This document shows positions 35,215 to 46,480 of a stretch of DNA of 64,000 nt, in pieces (position 1 is the first letter of the stretch; each line of letters opens with the position of its first letter). Location: NCBI GenBank assembly GCA_025738555.1, contig JAOVFP010000018.1, forward strand, positions 2,542,001-2,606,000. Reading direction: 5' to 3'. This stretch comes from Cyathus striatus. Its lineage: Eukaryota > Basidiomycota > Agaricomycetes > Agaricales > Nidulariaceae. The notes under the pieces were generated by a model that made no database searches, was not told the origin of the DNA, and saw only the letters and a list, made by a program, of their open reading frames with translations. Position numbers and translations under genes: made by a program.

Positions 35215-36443
35215 TCAAAGCTTACCAGAAGAACCATGAGCATCAGAATACTTGAGATATTTTTCAATATCTGCGTTGGTGTCAATGAAGGTCTTGTATA
35301 GTTGCTGCATGCTTTGAGCCATACACATCAAGGTCTCAGCCCAGTGCATCCCCATCAAATGGGAAGGCATGGGCACCTGATCAATCTTGTTAAGACTCAG
35401 CAAGTAGTCCATCATGGACCAAGCAAAAGTAAGACACTCAGATGGGGTACCTAAGGACAATAAAGTGGTTAGAGATGGATAAGCTAAAGTAAAAGATGGA
35501 TATGTATGAGGGAGAGGAAGCACCAAGCGGGGGCGCTTGCAAGAAGCTTCATCCTTGTCTATTTTGGGATGCTTCCCTTTATGAAGGCACTCAGCTTGAT
35601 GATAAGTGGGACTGTTGCGATCAAGATTAGGGATGGTGTCAAAGGACAATTTCACTGTCTCCAGATGAGTAGAAGACTGGGGATTATTAAATTTTCATTA
35701 GATAAGGAAATTTAAAAATAACTCACAGATGCTTTGGCCTTGTCATTGACCTCCATTGCATTGAAGTGCTTAGTTAAGTTACAAACACAAGGGTTAGTAT
35801 GCTTGTGGCATAAAGAAAGTCAAGCTATGATACCTCAGTGCCAATGACAGAGGAAGTTGGAGAAGTCATACTGGTCATGTGTGCACCCTTATCATCATCC
35901 GCATTGGCAGCAACTCCAGAACTTTTGCTAGAAATCTAATAAAAATCTTAGTTAGTAAAATACAGAAGTGTTAGCTAGGATAACTTACAGGACAACAAGA
36001 GGTAACAGGTGTCGCAGGAATAATGTCAGGAATGAGAATGGTGGCAATAGCCTCAGCAGTACGGACCCTTGGCTCAATTACAGCCCAAGCTTGTTCAAGG
36101 AGAGCAAAGAGGCCCACTGGCTTTGCCAACTTGTACCTGTTCTCAAGGAAAATATAGAGAGAACAGCTCTTTCTCATGACCTCCTCAATGACGGAGTGTT
36201 CAAGCATAACAGGGAAAACCTTGGCATACTCTAACAACATTTCCTAGAAAAGAGGTACAATTAGCTAGCAACTGGTACAATAGTAAAGTGAACACTTATG
36301 AGTGTAGCAGCCTCCTTGCACAGCTCGGTGTGAAGTTGGACACTAGACATCATGTTGCACTGGGCTTGCCAGTGCCCTGTCTTCATGTGTAAACCACGAG
36401 CAGTGTCAAGAAATGCAGCTTCAGATGGGAAATTGTCGGCCAT
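35215..36443 (-). CDS. Five-exon gene, 334 residues, unknown function
   Basis: Exons 36300-36443, 35989-36243, 35834-35935, 35727-35768 and 35215-35676 are each a multiple of three and all introns are phase 0; together they give 334 residues without a stop. The first donor reads CTC|ATAAGTG, so the invariant G of GTAAGTG is replaced by A, probably by CpG deamination; the others are normal GT...AG. The product (MADNFPSEAAFLDTARG...) is mainly helical, with a basic patch KGKHPKIDKDEASCKRPR and no recognised domain. It lies about 170 bp beyond the purine tract of the degenerate gypsy element, in antisense orientation, so it may be a gene captured by or nested in transposon sequence. With the donor lost it may no longer be spliced correctly. 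Confidence 0.5.
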
Positions 36444-37125
36444 TACAGTGATGAAAAAGTAGAATGGAAAAGTGGGAAGTAAGCAGGAAAATAGGAGAGA
36501 ACAGTAGCAGGAATGCTGAAGACTAGTGAGGAGAATACAGGGTTTTTATACCATCCAACAGTGAGCTATATGTGGGAGAAGACATAGGCTAACTACTAAG
36601 TTTGGGATCAGTGTCCAGAATAAAACGTGGATCGCACTGTTCACGACTTCTGATAGATAGCACATTGCTGGCAAGTACACTGAGGATGGCTTTTATTGTT
36701 GGAGGGGGGGAGAGCATAGGCACATGGAGCTGAAATTTTGAAATTGCATGAACAGTACACTAGGTGCAATGAGTTTAGAAAAATAGTGATGAAGTCAATC
36801 ATGACACATGCATAATCTATGCAGATGTATATGGAAAGTCCACTATAACTCCAAGATGAGATCTTTAATTTTGGCATCACTTGGTGGACAAGATGCATCA
36901 CACATCAAATATCAGATAGTGGCCATGTGGAGTGATGTTCCACAGTGGTACTGTGCATTGGTCATCAGGGGTACCATATTTGAGTGAACGTGGTACAAAT
37001 GTTGGGTTTAGAGGTACCATATTCAAGTGAATGAAATTAGATTAGATATGTACATTATCATGTGAATAAGAAAGATAACATTACATATGTTTAGGACAAC
37101 CCAAATTGGGAATGTAAGTTACTGT
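36444..37125. other. AT-rich gap without a gene
   Basis: 5' flank of the minus gene ending at 36443 and anonymous AT-rich DNA. No coding pattern recognised. Confidence 0.4.
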
Positions 37126-38389
37126 TGTCAGGCATGATTTTTGATTATATATAATGCATGCAAATGCACTGTATACCACAATTAAAGAAATTGCACTGTC
37201 ATGTCACATGACTGAATACTTCACACTATCACATGATACAATACACTACTAATCAAATATACCCAATACCATACATGAACAAACCAATACCTTACATGAA
37301 CAAATAACTTCACATTACCATTAAACATCATACACATATCAATAATTAATCGCTTGCACAAACAATGCACTAACAAAGGATAATATGACACTCTTTCATT
37401 GTGTTATTCATCCATTGTATGAAGACAATGAGAGACTATTTATATACAACTCCATTGTTCTTCAATCCTATTGTTCATAATAAATGAACTGCATTGTACT
37501 ATTCATCTATTTTTGAAGACAATGAGAAAACTATTTATATACAACTCCATTGTTTTCAATCCTATTGTTCATAATAAATGAACTACATTGTACTCTTTAC
37601 CCATTGTTCAGAGACAATGTGAAACTATTTATATATGACTCCATTGTTTTTCACTGCCATTGTTTACACAATGGCAGATAGGTATCTATTGTTCACTACT
37701 CCATTGTTATAAAAATGGATTCCTATTGTTCTTGCCCAGAACAATGTAGCTCTTTATTTAGAACAATGTACTTCATTACACATTGTTCTAACATAAGCTA
37801 TTGTTCTCTGCTGACTAACCCTCAAATACCATTGTCCTGTACAGCCTCAGATCTAAAATCTACACTTGCACACTACTCATTTTGGAGAACAATGTAGGAT
37901 GGTAGAGTGGGAATTGGATTACTAAGCAGGTTGGGAAAAGGTATATAAGGAGGACAGTTTGGCAGTAGATAGATAGCTACCCACCCCCCAGTAGTCTCAC
38001 CCAATTGTCATTAGTCATTAGTTATTAGTACAGTTTTATCAGCACAGCCAGTACAGTCAGTATCAGTAACAGTCACAGAAATCGAAGCAGTCACAGTCAC
38101 AGTCACAGTATCAGTCAGAGTAACAGTAACAGAATAAGAAGCAGATCATAGGTCAAGTTCTAAGCAAGTTGAACATTGATCTATTCAATATACACATTAT
38201 AAATAGCATTAGGTCTATAGTGTGTACTATACCCCTTTCATTATACTTGACATTATATATAGCCTTTGCTGTACATTATCCTTCATACCAAGTTTCATAC
38301 AATTCATACAGCTTTTGCTGTACAAGATCATCTATTAAATTTCCAAGAATATCCTTGCTAAATATTTCCTGAGACTCAGGTGTTGTAAC
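37126..38389 (+). mobile_element. LTR-like block with ACAATG repeats (plus orientation)
   Basis: Starts near TGTTGTCAGG and ends GTTGTAACA. It contains tandem ~90-95-bp units around 37390-37650, dense in ACAATG/CATTGT, then a promoter-like GGTATATAAGGAGG at about 37940, CAGTCA-type short repeats near 38045-38125, and two TACAGCAAAnGCT(G/A)TA palindromes (minus strand) near 38260-38320. The block at 50959-52312 has the same parts in the opposite orientation. Boundaries are approximate and no clean target duplication was found. It may be the 3' LTR of the degenerate gypsy element or an independent solo LTR. Confidence 0.45.
37390..37650 (+). repeat. Direct repeats of ~90-95 bp rich in ACAATG/CATTGT
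   Basis: Nearly three units share GACAATGAGA, CTATTTATATACAACTCCAT and CTATTGTTCATAATAAATGA. The hexamer ACAATG or its complement recurs every 15-30 bp here and on to about 37890. Confidence 0.7.
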
Positions 38390-38822
38390 ACGAACAAAGT
38401 CGATTCCTGTTAGCACCTTAGATTAACTTAATCTTAAATGACACTGTATGCAGTTTGGTCTGGGGTTGGTATGTGATGTTGGTACACGACTTACAGCGGG
38501 AAACATAAAATCACCAAAATAAAACATATATTACATATTTGGTATCAAGAAAAAGGGTATATGGTAAGTATTAGAATACTCCCTGCTGCATCCAGAGTGA
38601 TAGATGTGGAGTGTTTTGACTCCCATGCCGCTGCTGTCCAAACCATGCATGGTTATGTGATTTTGCTCCTTCTGATTCCTGCCATGGTGCATGCCCGACC
38701 TATCATTCCAAAATTTGAGAATATGACGAGAGAAAATGAAAAAGAACGTACACAACAACCCAGTCTTTCATGGTTGGAGAAATCAATTTTTTCTCCATGT
38801 TGAGTACAGAGCATAAGCTCCC

Positions 38823-39307
38823 TGTTACGATAAAGTTCTGTTTGGGACGTTTATCGTACAAGTCCAATAGTCACATGATTTACGAGTTCAAAGAACAAGT
38901 AATTCAGTATATCGAGTTCGAGTCTCTATTCACGAGCTCTTAAGTTGTTTAGACTTAAGTACAAGCGAAGTGAATGAATCAAAGTAAAGCTAGTTTGATT
39001 TAAGCTGAAGCTTGAGCTCTACAGCCCAAGTTACTACTGTTTAAATACAAATGAGTTCGTACTAATAATAAGTAAGAATGTAACCAAATAAGTAAAGATG
39101 CTGCGCATTGATTGTGCATCACTGTGGCACAGTAAGAAGAAAGAAAAGTATACTAAGTAAAGTAAGTGACTCAAGATGAGTCAAGAATAAGTGACAGTCA
39201 TGTAAGTAAAGAAAGAATGTGTTTGGTATCAAAAGTGATACCAAACAAGCCATTGAAATGTAAAGAAAACATATGTAAATAGGATAAAAGTGAAGAAAAT
39301 CGTAACA
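38823..39307 (-). repeat. 3' LTR of the chromovirus
   Basis: 485 bp, same length as the 5' LTR, with no indels between them. I count 14 differences, all transitions. Confidence 0.95.
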
Positions 39308-39318
39308 TTATCCTCTCA

Positions 39319-40119
39319 TTAAAGGGTGAAGTTCACTGTAACTTCACTAATATCAGTTGCCCGGATAGAAGTCCCTGAGGACGTCATAGTCGTCTGGATT
39401 CTCCGTCTTGAGGAGGTGTTCCTCCCATGCCTGTTCCCCTGACTTACCATTGGGTCGAATTCCACAGAAGTAGAACTTCTCTGATTTGACCTTCCTGCCT
39501 CTCTCTCTCTCTCATCGTTCCTCCCTATGGGAACGGAACCCCTTCCCATCCTTCGACTCCCCCTGCCCCGTGATCTTGCTCTGCTGTTCTGTGTAGCAAA
39601 ATCCCTTGTAGTGCAAGGTGCATCCATCCTTTCCACAGGGATCCGAGCTGACGGACCTAGTATCTGTCTCCATGTGCTCCTTCGTTTGGGAGTATATGGT
39701 GGTAAGGGGGTGTCTCTTTGTGGGGGGGTATGGTCGTCGTGGAGCGAAGTGATTGGGACAAGAAGGGGCGGTGTGCCTGGGGGCGTTTTGATAACAGCGG
39801 TTGCACCTATAGTCTGGGCAGTCCTTCTTAATGTGTGTTGTGCTGCCGCAGAGGAAACAATGTTGATCGGGGTTGGAGATGGACTTCTGGACGGGAGGGC
39901 GCTCGTCGGGTAGAGTGTTGCTGGTGGTGGCAAGATAGGGCACCAGGGTGTTGCCGGTCGAGATGGAGGTTTGGGTTCGGATGTTCCTGTACTGTTCGGG
40001 AGTGGTACGTTCTCGGAGAGAGTGAGATTGTGGATGGAGGTAGAAACTGCCTCCAATATGACGGACTCCAAGTTCGCCATTTGGCTTATCATCCTCGGTT
40101 CTCTTACTGCTGCTATCAT
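39319..40119 (-). CDS. Overlapping 266-residue ORF in another frame
   Basis: It overlaps the zinc-knuckle ORF for about 600 nt in a different frame and runs on to within 12 bp of the LTR. The product is Pro/Ser/Thr-rich with a basic RARSRGRGSRR stretch. It could be reached by frameshifting or a short intron, or be open only because the region is C-rich and stop-poor. Low confidence as a real gene. Confidence 0.25.
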   Translation of the reverse strand: MIAAVREPRMISQMANLESVILEAVSTSIHNLTLSENVPLPNSTGTSEPKPPSRPATPWCPILPPPATLYPTSALPSRSPSPTPINIVSSAAAQHTLRRTAQTIGATAVIKTPPGTPPLLVPITSLHDDHTPPQRDTPLPPYTPKRRSTWRQILGPSARIPVERMDAPCTTRDFATQNSRARSRGRGSRRMGRGSVPIGRNDEREREAGRSNQRSSTSVEFDPMVSQGNRHGRNTSSRRRIQTTMTSSGTSIRATDISEVTVNFTL

Positions 40120-40582
40120 CAGAGGGGTTGCTTCGGTGAATTAGTGCGAGTTGTTGGTGGGCAAGAGAGGGACTAGAGGTACCCTGTGCATCTAGAAACT
40201 GTGCTACTTCAGTAGCATAATGTAGCCCTGCATCAAACATCCCCTGTATGGCATTGACCTGGTTCCTCCTGCAGGCGTTCTCCATTTCTATAGCTTTTCG
40301 GAAGATGTCAAACTGAGTAACTAAAGCGTTGCCATTTGGCAAATCGGAGAGGAAATTTTGAGTCGAGGTTAATTGGTGGTCAGGTACATTTTGCAAGGCG
40401 TCACGATATTCATTAATGAGTTCAAGAGGTGCGGTAGGTCGTTCAAGTAGGGAGTGTCGGTAATTGATATTAGCAATGATGGGGGGGAGTATAAGTTGTT
40501 CGGCAGAATGGATGAAAGTGGGGCGAGCATTTTCAGTAGAAGGGAGAGAGCCAGTGGAGGAAGAGACATTGTTAGAAGGCAT
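39512..40582 (-). CDS. Extra ORF between pol and 3' LTR: tandem zinc-knuckle protein, 356 residues
   Basis: Same strand as pol, downstream of the chromodomain. The N-terminal half is helical (INYRHSLLERPTAPLELINE...). The C-terminal half carries CFLCGSTTHIKKDCP followed directly by a second Cys/His cluster CNRCYQ...HTAPSCP, a pair of nucleic-acid-binding zinc knuckles as in nucleocapsid proteins. It is open over its whole length while gag and pol have stops. Ty3/gypsy elements normally lack a gene here. It may be a second nucleocapsid-like protein, an accessory factor or a captured cellular gene. Confidence 0.65.
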   Translation of the reverse strand: MPSNNVSSSTGSLPSTENARPTFIHSAEQLILPPIIANINYRHSLLERPTAPLELINEYRDALQNVPDHQLTSTQNFLSDLPNGNALVTQFDIFRKAIEMENACRRNQVNAIQGMFDAGLHYATEVAQFLDAQGTSSPSLAHQQLALIHRSNPSDDSSSKRTEDDKPNGELGVRHIGGSFYLHPQSHSLRERTTPEQYRNIRTQTSISTGNTLVPYLATTSNTLPDERPPVQKSISNPDQHCFLCGSTTHIKKDCPDYRCNRCYQNAPRHTAPSCPNHFAPRRPYPPTKRHPLTTIYSQTKEHMETDTRSVSSDPCGKDGCTLHYKGFCYTEQQSKITGQGESKDGKGFRSHREER

Positions 40583-40639
40583 TTGTGAAAGGTTTGGTAC
40601 GACTGGTGAATCGTTGGCAGTTTGTAGTAAACTGTCGAT

Positions 40640-43600
40640 TCAGTTTAGGCCGGCCTTCCTCTTATAGTCTTCCAGTAATTCCTGAGCATTATTTAGGTAT
40701 TCCTCATGCACCCATTCATCTTTTGCTGAAGAGTATCCCTTCCATTGGATCCTGTAACGCATGACTGGTTCCATGTGTTGGTTTTTTTGTTTTTTAGGCA
40801 TTTTATGTCCCACGATAGCTTCAATCTCCCACTCTGGTTCGGCTTCGATCAGGTCCGGAGGTGGTTCTAAGAAGTTTTTTCCCATGGACAGAGGTTTCGA
40901 TGTATGGCATGAGAAGGACAGTATTGAAGACAGGATGAATGGTCCACTGTTCTGGAAGTTCCAATTTGTACATATAAGGTGCTAGTTTCTCGATGATCTT
41001 AAAAGGTCCTTCTCGTCGTGGTGCCATTTTTCTGGAGGGGTAGGAAATGGATAAGTTTTTTGTATTGAGCTATACCAAGTCTCCAACTTCATATTTTGTG
41101 AATCCTCGTTTTTGTGCTTCACGAGTTTTCTGTTGAGCAATATGAATAAGAGCCTGTGCTTCTTTTCGTGCTTCCAACATATCATCTATTCTGATTTCTG
41201 CTTCTCTGACATAAGTGGTGTCTTTCACAGTGGGAGTGATAACTGGTTTGTATCCATGTAATAAATAGAAAGGGGACCTTTGTGTGACAGTATTGACCTG
41301 AGCATTTCATGATATTTCTGCTTCTGGAATGTGGTTTGCCCATTTGTGTTGTCTGGTGCTGCAGAAACATCGCAAGTATGTTTCAATTTCTTGATTCATC
41401 CTTTCTGTTTGTCCGTCAGTTTGGGGGTGATAAGTGGTGGATCCTTTCCATTTAATTTTGTGGAAGTGAAGTATAGCTTGAAATATTTCTGCTACAAATC
41501 GTGGGTCTCGATCAGAGATGATTGCATTAGGATGGCTGTATCGTCTGTAAAGTGTTTTTCGGATAAGGGTTGCTGTTCTTTCCACATTGAGTCCCTTCAT
41601 GATGCAAGGTTCGAAAATTACCCCCTTAGTAGACCCATGGTCGACCACGACCATGATTGCGTCGAATCCCTCGGATTTAGGAAGATCTGTAATGAAGTCC
41701 ATAGATACTTGAGAGAATGGTCAAGTGGTTTCCAGAATAGGTATGGGGTTAATCGGTGGTTTTGGTCTTCAATCGTAGGACATTTGTTGGCAGGTGGCAC
41801 ATCCTGTGATGTATTGTTTAACAAAGACTCCCATTCCAGGCCACCAGCATTCCTTTTTGACTTCTTTTTCCATAGAACTGTGTCCATGGTGTCCAGCAGG
41901 TAGGCTGTCATGTTTCAAGGCTACAATGCTCTGTCGTAATTCCTTGTCTTCAGGGATGTATACTTGATCTCTGAAAAAGATTAGTCCACTTTCGATTCGC
42001 CAGTCATCTAAGGAGGAGCGAATAGGAGGTATGTCTTTTGCCTCAATAGCAGTGACTATCTTTTGGGCCAGGGCGTCTTTTTCAGTCTGGTTGATTACCA
42101 AATCTCGGAGTTCTGTGGATATAAAATTGATTTGTAAGTCAGCTTCTAAAACGTTGGCAAACCAATTATCCTCTTCTGTATCCATGGTGTTAACGAACCA
42201 ATGGTCTGGTAGGACTATCAGACCATTGTTTTCATGTTCTTTATCCAGAGTTAAGTCAGGACGTCGTGAGATCATGTCGGCTTCGAGGTTCTTTTTCCCT
42301 TGTATGTGTTGCATGTTAATGTCGAATTCTGAAAGGAAAAGGGACCATCGAGCTTGTCGTCTAGTAACCTTTTGAGGTTCCCAGTAGTATTTCAAGTTTT
42401 CATGGTCAGAGAAAACGACTATTTTATTGGGGTGTCCTTCAAGTAGATATTGCCATGCTTTAAAGCCGTGAACAATTGCATAGAGTTCTTTGTCGTAAAT
42501 TTGGTAATTTCGTTCAGTTGCTGTAAACATATGGGAAATGTATCCGCATGGTTTCCAGAATCCATTTTCGTCTTCTTGTTTTAATACAGCCCCAGTGGCA
42601 TAGTCCGATGCATCGACCAACATAGTGAAAGGTTTCTCAGGGTCTGGTATTCTGAGAATTGGCTCTTTTAAGAAGGCCCCTTTTAGATCATCAAAGGCAA
42701 TCTGTTGTTCTTCACCCCAATTCCATGTAGTGGTATTCCTAGTTAGCTTGAGAATTGGTTCTATTCTCTTACTGTAGCATGGGATGAATTGGTGGTAGAA
42801 GTTACAAAACCCTGCGAATGATTGGACTTCTTTTATTTTAGTGGGGGCTGGCCAGTCAGCAATTCCAGTAAGTTTCTTGGGATCCATGGCGATACTGTTT
42901 GGTCGAATGACCATTCCTAGGTAATCAACTTCTGTTACTTCAAAAGAGCATTTTTCAGGTTTTGCAAACAGTCCATTATCCCGTAATATTTGAAGAATTT
43001 CTCATGTGATCTGTCTATGAAGTTCAAGGTTGTTCTTTGTGAAGATGAGGATGTCATCTAAGTATACTCGGACTAGCCCTTGTGTTATATAATCTTCAAG
43101 TAGGTGGTTAATCATTCACATGAAAGTTGCTGGTGAATTGCATAGTCCAAAAAACATAACCATAGGTCTGAAGATGCCTTGTTTGGTGACAAAGGCAGCT
43201 TTTGATCTGTCTTCCAGGACGATTTGTACTTTATTATATGCTCCTTGAAGATCCATTTTTGTAAAAAGATCAGCACCCTTAAGATCCTCAATTAATTGTT
43301 TAATATGAGGTAAAGGATAACAGTCTTTAATGGTTCCATTGTTTAAATAGCGGTAGTCCTGGCATGGTCTCATGTCATCCATGTCTTTTTTTTCTACAAA
43401 GAAGAATCCTGCAGTATTTTCGGCATCTGTTGAGTCTGGTAGGACTTCTTCAATATATCCTTTTCGAAGGTTGTCATCTACAAATTCATTCATTGCCTTT
43501 TCTTCTCGAATGCTAAGAGGATACACCCTGCTTTTTCGAGGTAAGAAGTCCTCTTTCATTCGAATGTGGTGGTCCCATGGTCGAGAGGGTGGGAACTCTT

Positions 43601-44585
43601 CTGAGATGTCCTTATCGAATACGTCCTTATAGTCCTGAAGATGTTCTGGTACCATTTGTTCAAAGGTTTTCTTGATCTTTTCAGGTTCATAGGATAGCCA
43701 TTGCGAGATGGTCTGTTTTACTCTGATAGGAATTCCATATTTTTCAAACAGTGGTTCTTCTGTTTCAAAAGACATGCCTAGTCCATGTTCCATAAGAAGG
43801 GGATCTTTGATTTCTGTTAAGAAAGTCCGTAGATGAATGTTTTCAGCAGTCATTTCTTCAAGATCTTCATCTTCAGCATTGTTTATTTGCATCCAATATA
43901 TTTCGATTGGATTCCAGTTGTGCTGTAATGGTAAGTCTGGGATTTCTATCATCTTCTCATCGGGGATTCTTGTATCCTTGAGAGAATACCTGTAATCTTG
44001 AGGGAGCATTTCCATTTGCTCATTCTCCGATTCATCAGGTATTTCTTCTATAGAGGCCGGTGGTCTTGATCGTTTAGTTTCCAAGATCGGTTTCATCATT
44101 TTTAATCGAGCAATTGACATAGATTGCGCGAATTTTTGGTTAAATTGCCTGTCCAGCCGCATTTGGTCGATTTTTAAGGTTCCTTCCTTCCAGTTTATTT
44201 GAGGATTAGTTTGTTCTAGGAAGGGGTAGCCCATGATAATTGATTCGTTCCCTAGTCTGGAAAGGTAAAATCGAGTAGGAATAGTGGCTGTTCCTACTTT
44301 TACTTTGTCGTTGATATAGTGTGAAATATATCCCTTTTTGTTGAGAGTTCCATCAGCGTTATATACTGGTGTTAGTCTTTTCAAAGGTTGTGGAGTAAGA
44401 TTGAATTTTTTTGCGGTTGCTCGGCTCATGAAATTTCCTCCAGCCCCTGAGTCGATCAAGGCTGGCACTGATCCCACATTTCCTAATGTAACAGGAACTC
44501 GCATAGTATTTTGTTCAACATCAGCTATAATTACATTGGAAAGTAGAATAGGAGGTCCTATGGTGGGATTAATAGTCCTCCTCAT
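40640..44585 (-). pseudogene. Pol of the chromovirus: protease, RT, RNase H, integrase, chromodomain
   Basis: Protease ALIDSGAGG near 44460. RT with KMDLQGAYNKV and YLDDILIF (catalytic Asp pair, near 43065). RNase H with MLVDASDYATGAVL. Integrase zinc region ending CATCQQ, core residues in MDFITDLP, ISDRDPRF and HPQTDGQTER. C-terminal chromodomain with WEIEAIVGHK and YRIQWKGYSS (40640-40885). TGA codons interrupt the main frame at 43116, 43002, 41769 and 41307, at least two of them at positions where the family has Arg. The chromodomain is one base out of frame with the integrase tail near a GGGAAAAAAC run at about 40880. Confidence 0.9.
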
Positions 44586-45979
44586 TGAAAACCCATCTTG
44601 TTGATACTTTCGAAGTATTTGATTTGTTCAGCTCCTGGGAGTTCTGCAACTTGAAGCCTCATTTCTTCGGCAAGGTCTTTTCCAGTCATTTTCTTGATGA
44701 AAGGATTATTATTCTTGTTGTTAGTGTGGGGAGTGGTTTCTCCTTTGTTTTGGTTTGGGCATTGCCAAGCCATGTGTCCTTTGGTTCCGCAAATAAAGCA
44801 TTTCCCAGCTTGTAAATATTCTCCTCGCGTCTTTGTGTCTAATCGGTTTATCTCCATATGATCCACATCCATAGCATTCGGGTCACGAGTAGTTGCCTTG
44901 GGTCTAGGGGCAAAGTATCCCCTTCGTCCCATTTTGTTATACTGTTGGATTTGCCTGTAGTTTCAATCGAACTTTCTGGCGTCATCCTGCCATTTTGCGA
45001 TGGTATCCGGAATTTCTTTCTGGGTGTGGATGCTCTGGAGAAGGGGTTGATTAAGACCTGCTTTGAAGAGATCCATCTTTGTGTAGTCGTCAAGTCCTTC
45101 TATGTGGCTGACGAGTATCTCAAATTCGGTAATGTATTCATCGGCCGTTCCTTTTCCTTGGGTTAAGTTCTGGAGTTTGTGAAAGGCTTCATCTTTTTCA
45201 TCAACAGGATCAAAGTTCTTTTTAAAGTCTTCTTTGAAGGCTTTCCAAGTTCCTGGTTTAGGTGTTTCTTCTTTGAACATTTCATTCTGTTTCTTTTCTT
45301 TCCAGTTTCTGGCGATTCCTCCTCCAATGTATGACATGGCATACATTATCTTCTTTGCATCTGTATTGTAGATTTTGTTGTTTATCAGAAAGTATGATTC
45401 GACATCTCGGAGCCATTTCTTGGATTTCTTCTTGTCTCCTTCGAAAATGGCAGGAGGGTTTAGCCTCAATTCCTTGTTGTTGGCTTTAGGTGTTTCTGTG
45501 TTAGCCATACTGATATCTGATTCATAATCAGAGGGAGTTGTTGATCTAAGAAGTGGAGGATATCCTTCATCTGCTGTGACGTATTTGTCGTTATCGGGTG
45601 GTTGGTTTCTTTTTAAGTGTTCAACTAGTTCTACGGCTAGTGAAGTTTCTGGGATCTGTTGGGTAGGGTTCCTCTGTGTCGGAGTCAGTTCTTTTGAAAA
45701 GAACTGTCTGGGTGTGGGAATTCATGATAGTGTGGGTTTCAAGGTTGTGGTATCAACTACTCGTTTTCCGATTGGTTTGTTTGAGCTAGTGATTGATGCA
45801 AATGGGTTTAAGCTTCCTCCCTCTTGTTGCGAGGTCCGTACAAGTCCTTCTGGTTGGGACTCCGGTTTCTCTTCGCCTTCTGAGTCAGAACTTTCTGGAG
45901 CTTTGAATCTCCAGGGGGTTGTCGTTGTTTCTGTTCGATGTGTCGGGGTGCTGCACTGAGTAGTGCAAGCAGTCAGCAA
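44582..45979 (-). pseudogene. Gag of the chromovirus
   Basis: The frame opens at 45979, is stopped by TGA at 45722 and again at 44963, and continues to 44582, always in the same frame. The capsid region is MANTETPK... to ...WQDDARKFD. The nucleocapsid zinc knuckle CFICGTKGHMAWQCP is intact. Gag ends just at the start of pol (44585), which is in another frame, so pol would be expressed by frameshifting or re-initiation. Confidence 0.85.
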
Positions 45980-45990
45980 GCTTCAGCTTT
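45977..45990 (-). promoter_or_regulatory. Putative primer-binding site (self-priming type)
   Basis: Directly after the 5' LTR the minus strand reads AAAGCTGAAGCTTG. It matches no tRNA 3' end I know. Thirteen bases (AAGCTGAAGCTTG) are perfectly complementary to the LTR transcript itself at 46170-46182, about 30 bp downstream of a TATTTAAA box. This is the arrangement of Tf1/sushi elements, where the 5' end of the RNA folds back as its own primer. Confidence 0.6.
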
Positions 45991-46475
45991 TGTTACGATA
46001 AAGTTCTGTTTGGGACGTTTATCGTACAAGTCTGATAGTCATGTGATTTACGAGTTCAAAGAACAAGTAATTCAGTATATCGAGTTCGAGTCTCTATTCA
46101 TGAGCTCTTAAGTTGTTTAGACTTAAGTACGAGCGAAGTGAATGAATCAAAGTAAAGCTAGTTTGATTTAAGCTGAAGCTTGAGCTCTACAGCTCAAGTT
46201 ACTACTGTTTAAATACAAATGAGTTCGTACTAATAATAAGTAAGAATGTAACCAAATAAGTAAAGATGCTGCGCATTGACTGTGCATCACTGCGGTGCAG
46301 TAAGAAGAAAGAAAAGTATACTAAGTAAAGTAAGTGACTCAAGATGAGTCAAGAATAAGTGACAGTCGTGTAAGTAAAGAAAGAATGTGTTTGGTATCAA
46401 AAGTGATACCAAACAAGCCATCGAAATGTAAAGAAAACATATGTAAATAGGATAAAAGTGAAGAAAATCATAACA
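45991..46475 (-). repeat. 5' LTR of the chromovirus with promoter
   Basis: On the minus strand: TATTTAAA at about 46205-46212, then roughly 25-35 bp later the presumed start of R at CAAGCTTCAGCTT (46182 leftward). The same block is conserved in the diverged solo LTR at 55192-55722. Confidence 0.93.
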
Positions 46476-46480
46476 CTCCC

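Larger units (their letters stand above)
38823..46475 (-). mobile_element. Full-length chromodomain Ty3/gypsy retrotransposon
   Basis: A 7,653-bp element transcribed leftward, with 485-bp LTRs at both ends, each TGTTACGA...TAACA, flanked by a perfect 5-bp target duplication CTCCC (38818-38822 and 46476-46480). Internal order from the 5' LTR is gag, protease, RT, RNase H, integrase, chromodomain, then an extra zinc-knuckle ORF before the 3' LTR. A chromodomain after the integrase marks the chromovirus lineage. Gag and pol carry about six in-frame stops and one frameshift, so the copy is not autonomous, although its LTRs differ at only about 3% of sites. Confidence 0.93.

Noticed and set aside
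41331..41903. 190-residue plus ORF opposite the integrase
   Set aside because: Antisense shadow of the pol gene, which carries clear integrase motifs on the minus strand.
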